Shown here one piece after another: positions 61,150 through 64,000 of a DNA stretch of 64,000 nucleotides. The stretch spans positions 8,789,065 through 8,853,064 of the forward strand of contig NZ_CP059732.1 of assembly GCF_014117325.1 (NCBI RefSeq), read 5' to 3'. The notes beneath the pieces are model-generated. The model was not told where the DNA came from. It did not search any database and saw nothing but the letters and a program-made list of their open reading frames with translations. Origin of the DNA: Spirosoma foliorum (lineage in GTDB: Bacteria; Bacteroidota; Bacteroidia; Cytophagales; Spirosomataceae). The translations under genes and the position numbers were made by a program. The first letter of the stretch is position 1; each line of letters begins with the position of its first letter.

Positions 61150-64000
61150 TTAGAACCCGATATTCAGACCAACCTGATATGATTTGGTATTAGGGAGTGT
61201 ACTGTGGTTCACCCCACGGTCGAACGAAGAGTTCGAGCTACCCGAGCTTACTTCTGGATCGTAACCACTGTATTTGGTGAAGGTCACCAGGTTCCGGCCA
61301 GTAAATACGATCTGAGCTTTATTGAGATACGGTAATTTGACAACTTTGGCCAGATCGAAGGCAAGCGAGATGTTACGAAGCCGTACGAACGAGGCATCTT
61401 CTACGAAGAAATCTTTGGTGGCGTTGTTACCAGCGCCCCGTGTGCTGCCCCACAGGTTGTAATAGGCACTTGACCAATAAGCAGGGAAAGCACCCGTTTT
61501 GCCATTCGATGGTAACCTGTTTCGAAAAGTCCCCACTGATGCCATCCCGATACATCCATTCTTTGGTTTGGTTATACAAATGGCTGCCATATACCCAGTC
61601 GAACTGGAAGTTTAACGTCAGGAAGTTTTTGAAACTTACACCATTGATAAACGACATGTTAAACTTTGGATTCGGGTTCATCAGCGGATAGGTTTCATCC
61701 GTAAACTGAATCTGGTAATCCGACTTTTTCACGACACGACCATCAACAATGGTGTAGTTATTCCGATCGGCTTCGCTGATGTACTTTGTTCCGTCATGGC
61801 GGGTATAGTCGAGGCTAGTTAACGCCTTATAGCCATATACCTGGCCAATTGGCTGACCTGGAGTTAATACCAATGCTGTGCTACCTGCATTTGAGGTTAA
61901 GATAATGTCGGCACCACCGGAAATGGCATCAATTTTAGAAAATCTGATGACCAAAGTTCGTCGTGAAGTCCCATTTCAGACCTGGCGATTTATATACAGG
62001 AATGGTTAACGAGAACTGAACCCCGTTGGACGACATATTGATCGCGTTTGTCAACTGACCCGTTGAACCAAGGGAAGGTGGTACGCTAACCGTGTAAATT
62101 ACGTTTTCGCTCGTACGCTTCCAGTAAGTGAAAGCACCTGAAATCGAGTTCAGCCACGCGCGGTTCGAGTTGCCACCAATGGTGAAATCAGTACCAATTT
62201 CCAGTTCTTTCGACACCTCTACCTGTAAGTTGGCATTCTTGGTGGTGGTTGGAACTGTATAAACCAGACCTGGTCCCAGGTTTTGCTGACTCAACACAGG
62301 GTAACGGTCAAATGCCGTTGGCTGAATACCCGCTTCACCATAAGCAGCTCTCAGTTTGAAGTACGATAGCGTATTCGATATAGGGCTGTTTTTGAAGAAC
62401 GATAATGGAGCAATATGGCCATCAAAGTGCGGGAATGTGAACGGTGTAGAACCGCCACCAAACGCTGAAGACCAGTCACTACGGAAACCGGCCGTAACAC
62501 CGCCGTAATCACCAAAATCTACTTTCTGGTTGATCAGATAACCATACGTGATAAAGGGAGTTACGATGTCATTCGCTACTGCCTGCGATGACGTTGCTGC
62601 AATATTGTACGGTGGCGCTGTACTTAAACCCAAACCATACGTATCATATTGCGTAGACTTGTTTTTTCGATAGTCAAACGAAATCTGGGTGCTGGTTTGA
62701 ATAGGCACTTTCAAATGGAAATCGTCCTGGAAGTCCGTTCGGATGTAGGCCGTTCCCAGAAAGTTCTGGAACGTGTTGTTGTACTGATAATTGTCGATTT
62801 CTCCTTTATTATCTGGCGCATAATTAGACGCCCAAGACTGATAATATTCCGAGCTGGTATTCTGATACTGGTTGAAATAAGTCCATCGAGCCGTTTCGTT
62901 CCGGGTAGTTGATACCATATTTCGCATCCAGTTCGACAACTTTGTCTTGACTTTGTAGTTTGCGTTGAAGTTCTGAACAACATCGATTTTGTTGTTGATC
63001 GCATCGGTATAGGTCGCCTGATAAAAGGGGTTCCCCGCGTTGACGCTCAGGAAGTCGGCAGTTGGATAAACCGGATACGTACCATCGGCTAGTTTGCGAG
63101 TCAGATCGAAGAAAGGCGATGTATTTAAAAAGGTATAAACCGAACCAACATTACCATTACCACCATTAAATGGTGAGAAAATAGCTCCCAGACCTGGCTT
63201 CATCGTATTTTTGGTGTAAACCAGCTGGGTAGTCGACCGAATTGTAAAGCCTTTGAATAGCTCAGTACCTACGTTAGCCGAGAGGTTGCTTGTGTCGATA
63301 TAGCCGTTTTGCTTCTTTCGTAAGGATAGGCGAAGTCGTATGGTTATTCGCAGCCGCTATATTGAAGTCACTTTTTTCGGAAGCGCCCGAAATATTGATG
63401 GTATTGTTTGTTGTGGCTCCCGTATTAAATATTTGTTTGAAGTGATCGTAGTATTTCAGATTTCCATTATCGGGGGTATTGGCATAGTTGCGGATATCCT
63501 GAATGGCATAAGCAGTAGCGCCCATATTTATACGAAAATACCAGTAATGGCGCCGTATTCAGTATAGTCTAATACCTTCCCATTTACATGAGCAATGTTT
63601 CCACTGGCATCGGTCGAATAGGGGTGCAATTCGGCTTTGTGTACATTACCGGTATTTAGGAATTCGTTGGCCGAATAGCTGGATAGAAAAATTAACTGCA
63701 TAGGCCTTTTTTTACCCTTTTGGTAAAATCCTGAATTACGCCGTTTGCTCCCTGCGCACCATAAATAGAAGCCGAAGCCGCTCCCTGAACAACCTCTACC
63801 CGATCAATATTGCTCAAATCGAGCGAGTTAAGTGTGGGTCGAAGCCACCTGTACGCCGTCAACCATGATGAGGGGCTTTGTACCGCCCTGTACACTGTTG
63901 ATACCACGAAGCAGAATGTTGACGGGGTCGCCGGGGTTACCGCTGGTTGATGAAATTTGTGCGCCCGGATTTTCCGATTAAGGCCTGATAGATAGAGGCT
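61150..64000 (-). pseudogene. SusC/RagA-family TonB-dependent transporter, many frameshifts, 5' end outside window
   Basis: A TonB-dependent receptor partner of SusD. Recognisable blocks in order: ILLRGINSVQGGTKPLIMVDG, LSLSNIDRVEVVQGAASASI-like plug region (near 63790), FTKR; then barrel blocks over 61935-63203; and the C-terminal FTGRNLVTFTKYSGYDPEVS and YQVGLNIGF. The frame changes at about 61510, 61945, 63315, 63530, 63695, 63840 and 63978, mostly by one base near short runs. Because flanking protein is conserved on both sides, error or very recent decay is likely. The signal peptide and the TonB box are beyond the end of the window. Confidence 0.85.

Noticed and set aside
1..64000. tRNA, rRNA, prophage, integrase, transposase
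   Set aside because: No cloverleaf, rRNA core, integrase or transposase motif was recognised on reading both strands; a dedicated search could still find a tRNA.

Overview
The window is chromosomal DNA from a Bacteroidota bacterium, most likely a Spirosoma-like member of the Cytophagales. The evidence is a SusC/SusD pair, a type IX secretion C-terminal sorting domain, Bacteroidota-restricted families (DUF4249, DUF4292, GG-leader peptides, LytS/LytTR regulators), and promoters with the Bacteroidota -7 box TAnnTTTG (for example TACCTTTG). I saw no rRNA, tRNA, CRISPR, phage or transposase gene. Most genes are housekeeping and sit in short operons or alone.

Layout. 1-7 kb: a 5'-cut beta-oxidation protein, a J-domain protein, a methyltransferase, an ECF sigma factor and acetoacetyl-CoA synthetase. 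7-16 kb: an RluB-type pseudouridine synthase with a huge Arg-rich tail, deoC, two tandem TonB_C/MORN paralogues, gcvT, comB and a DUF4249 lipoprotein. 16-22 kb: an acyl carrier protein and a tripartite EmrA-EmrB-TolC efflux operon divergent from its probable MarR repressor, with a palindromic operator between them. 22-37 kb: an aldehyde dehydrogenase, a PQQ propeller lipoprotein, DedA, ABC-F, an FGE-like protein, folK, an aspartate aminotransferase, RluA, panB, and an envelope trio (EnvC-like, DUF4292, TPR). 37-46 kb: ohr, a Dabb protein, an XRE regulator, and then the most interesting locus. 46-64 kb: ctpA, accD, a radical SAM protein, a T9SS cargo, an enoyl-CoA hydratase, small envelope proteins, xylB, a GH78-like rhamnosidase, susD and susC.

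The candidate new system (about 38.5-46.7 kb) is a secreted-peptide locus. Three 80-residue precursors with double-glycine leaders lie on exact 320-bp tandem units. They are followed by an HlyD adaptor, a 24-codon micro-ORF joined at both ends by ATGA overlaps, and a C39-peptidase ABC exporter carrying one frameshift in a G6 run. A convergent LytS-type kinase/LytTR regulator pair follows. Between the kinase gene and a divergent secreted DUF5694/TraB-like gene lie five copies of a GTTGGTCGAT-like element at 20-21 bp spacing, arranged as two divergent arrays. A 9/10 match to the same element lies upstream of the first precursor. I infer a peptide export system under two-component control, similar in layout to class II bacteriocin loci of Firmicutes.

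A second theme is genome style. Many intergenic gaps are almost filled by a long, often perfect inverted repeat (about 19-36 bp arms) that begins at one stop codon and ends at the next start or stop. Sequences differ from gap to gap but are built from similar short words. A separate ~188-bp palindromic MITE-like element occurs twice. Single-base frameshifts in the exporter, the rhamnosidase and (many) in susC mostly sit near short homopolymers, so sequencing error is a serious alternative to gene decay.
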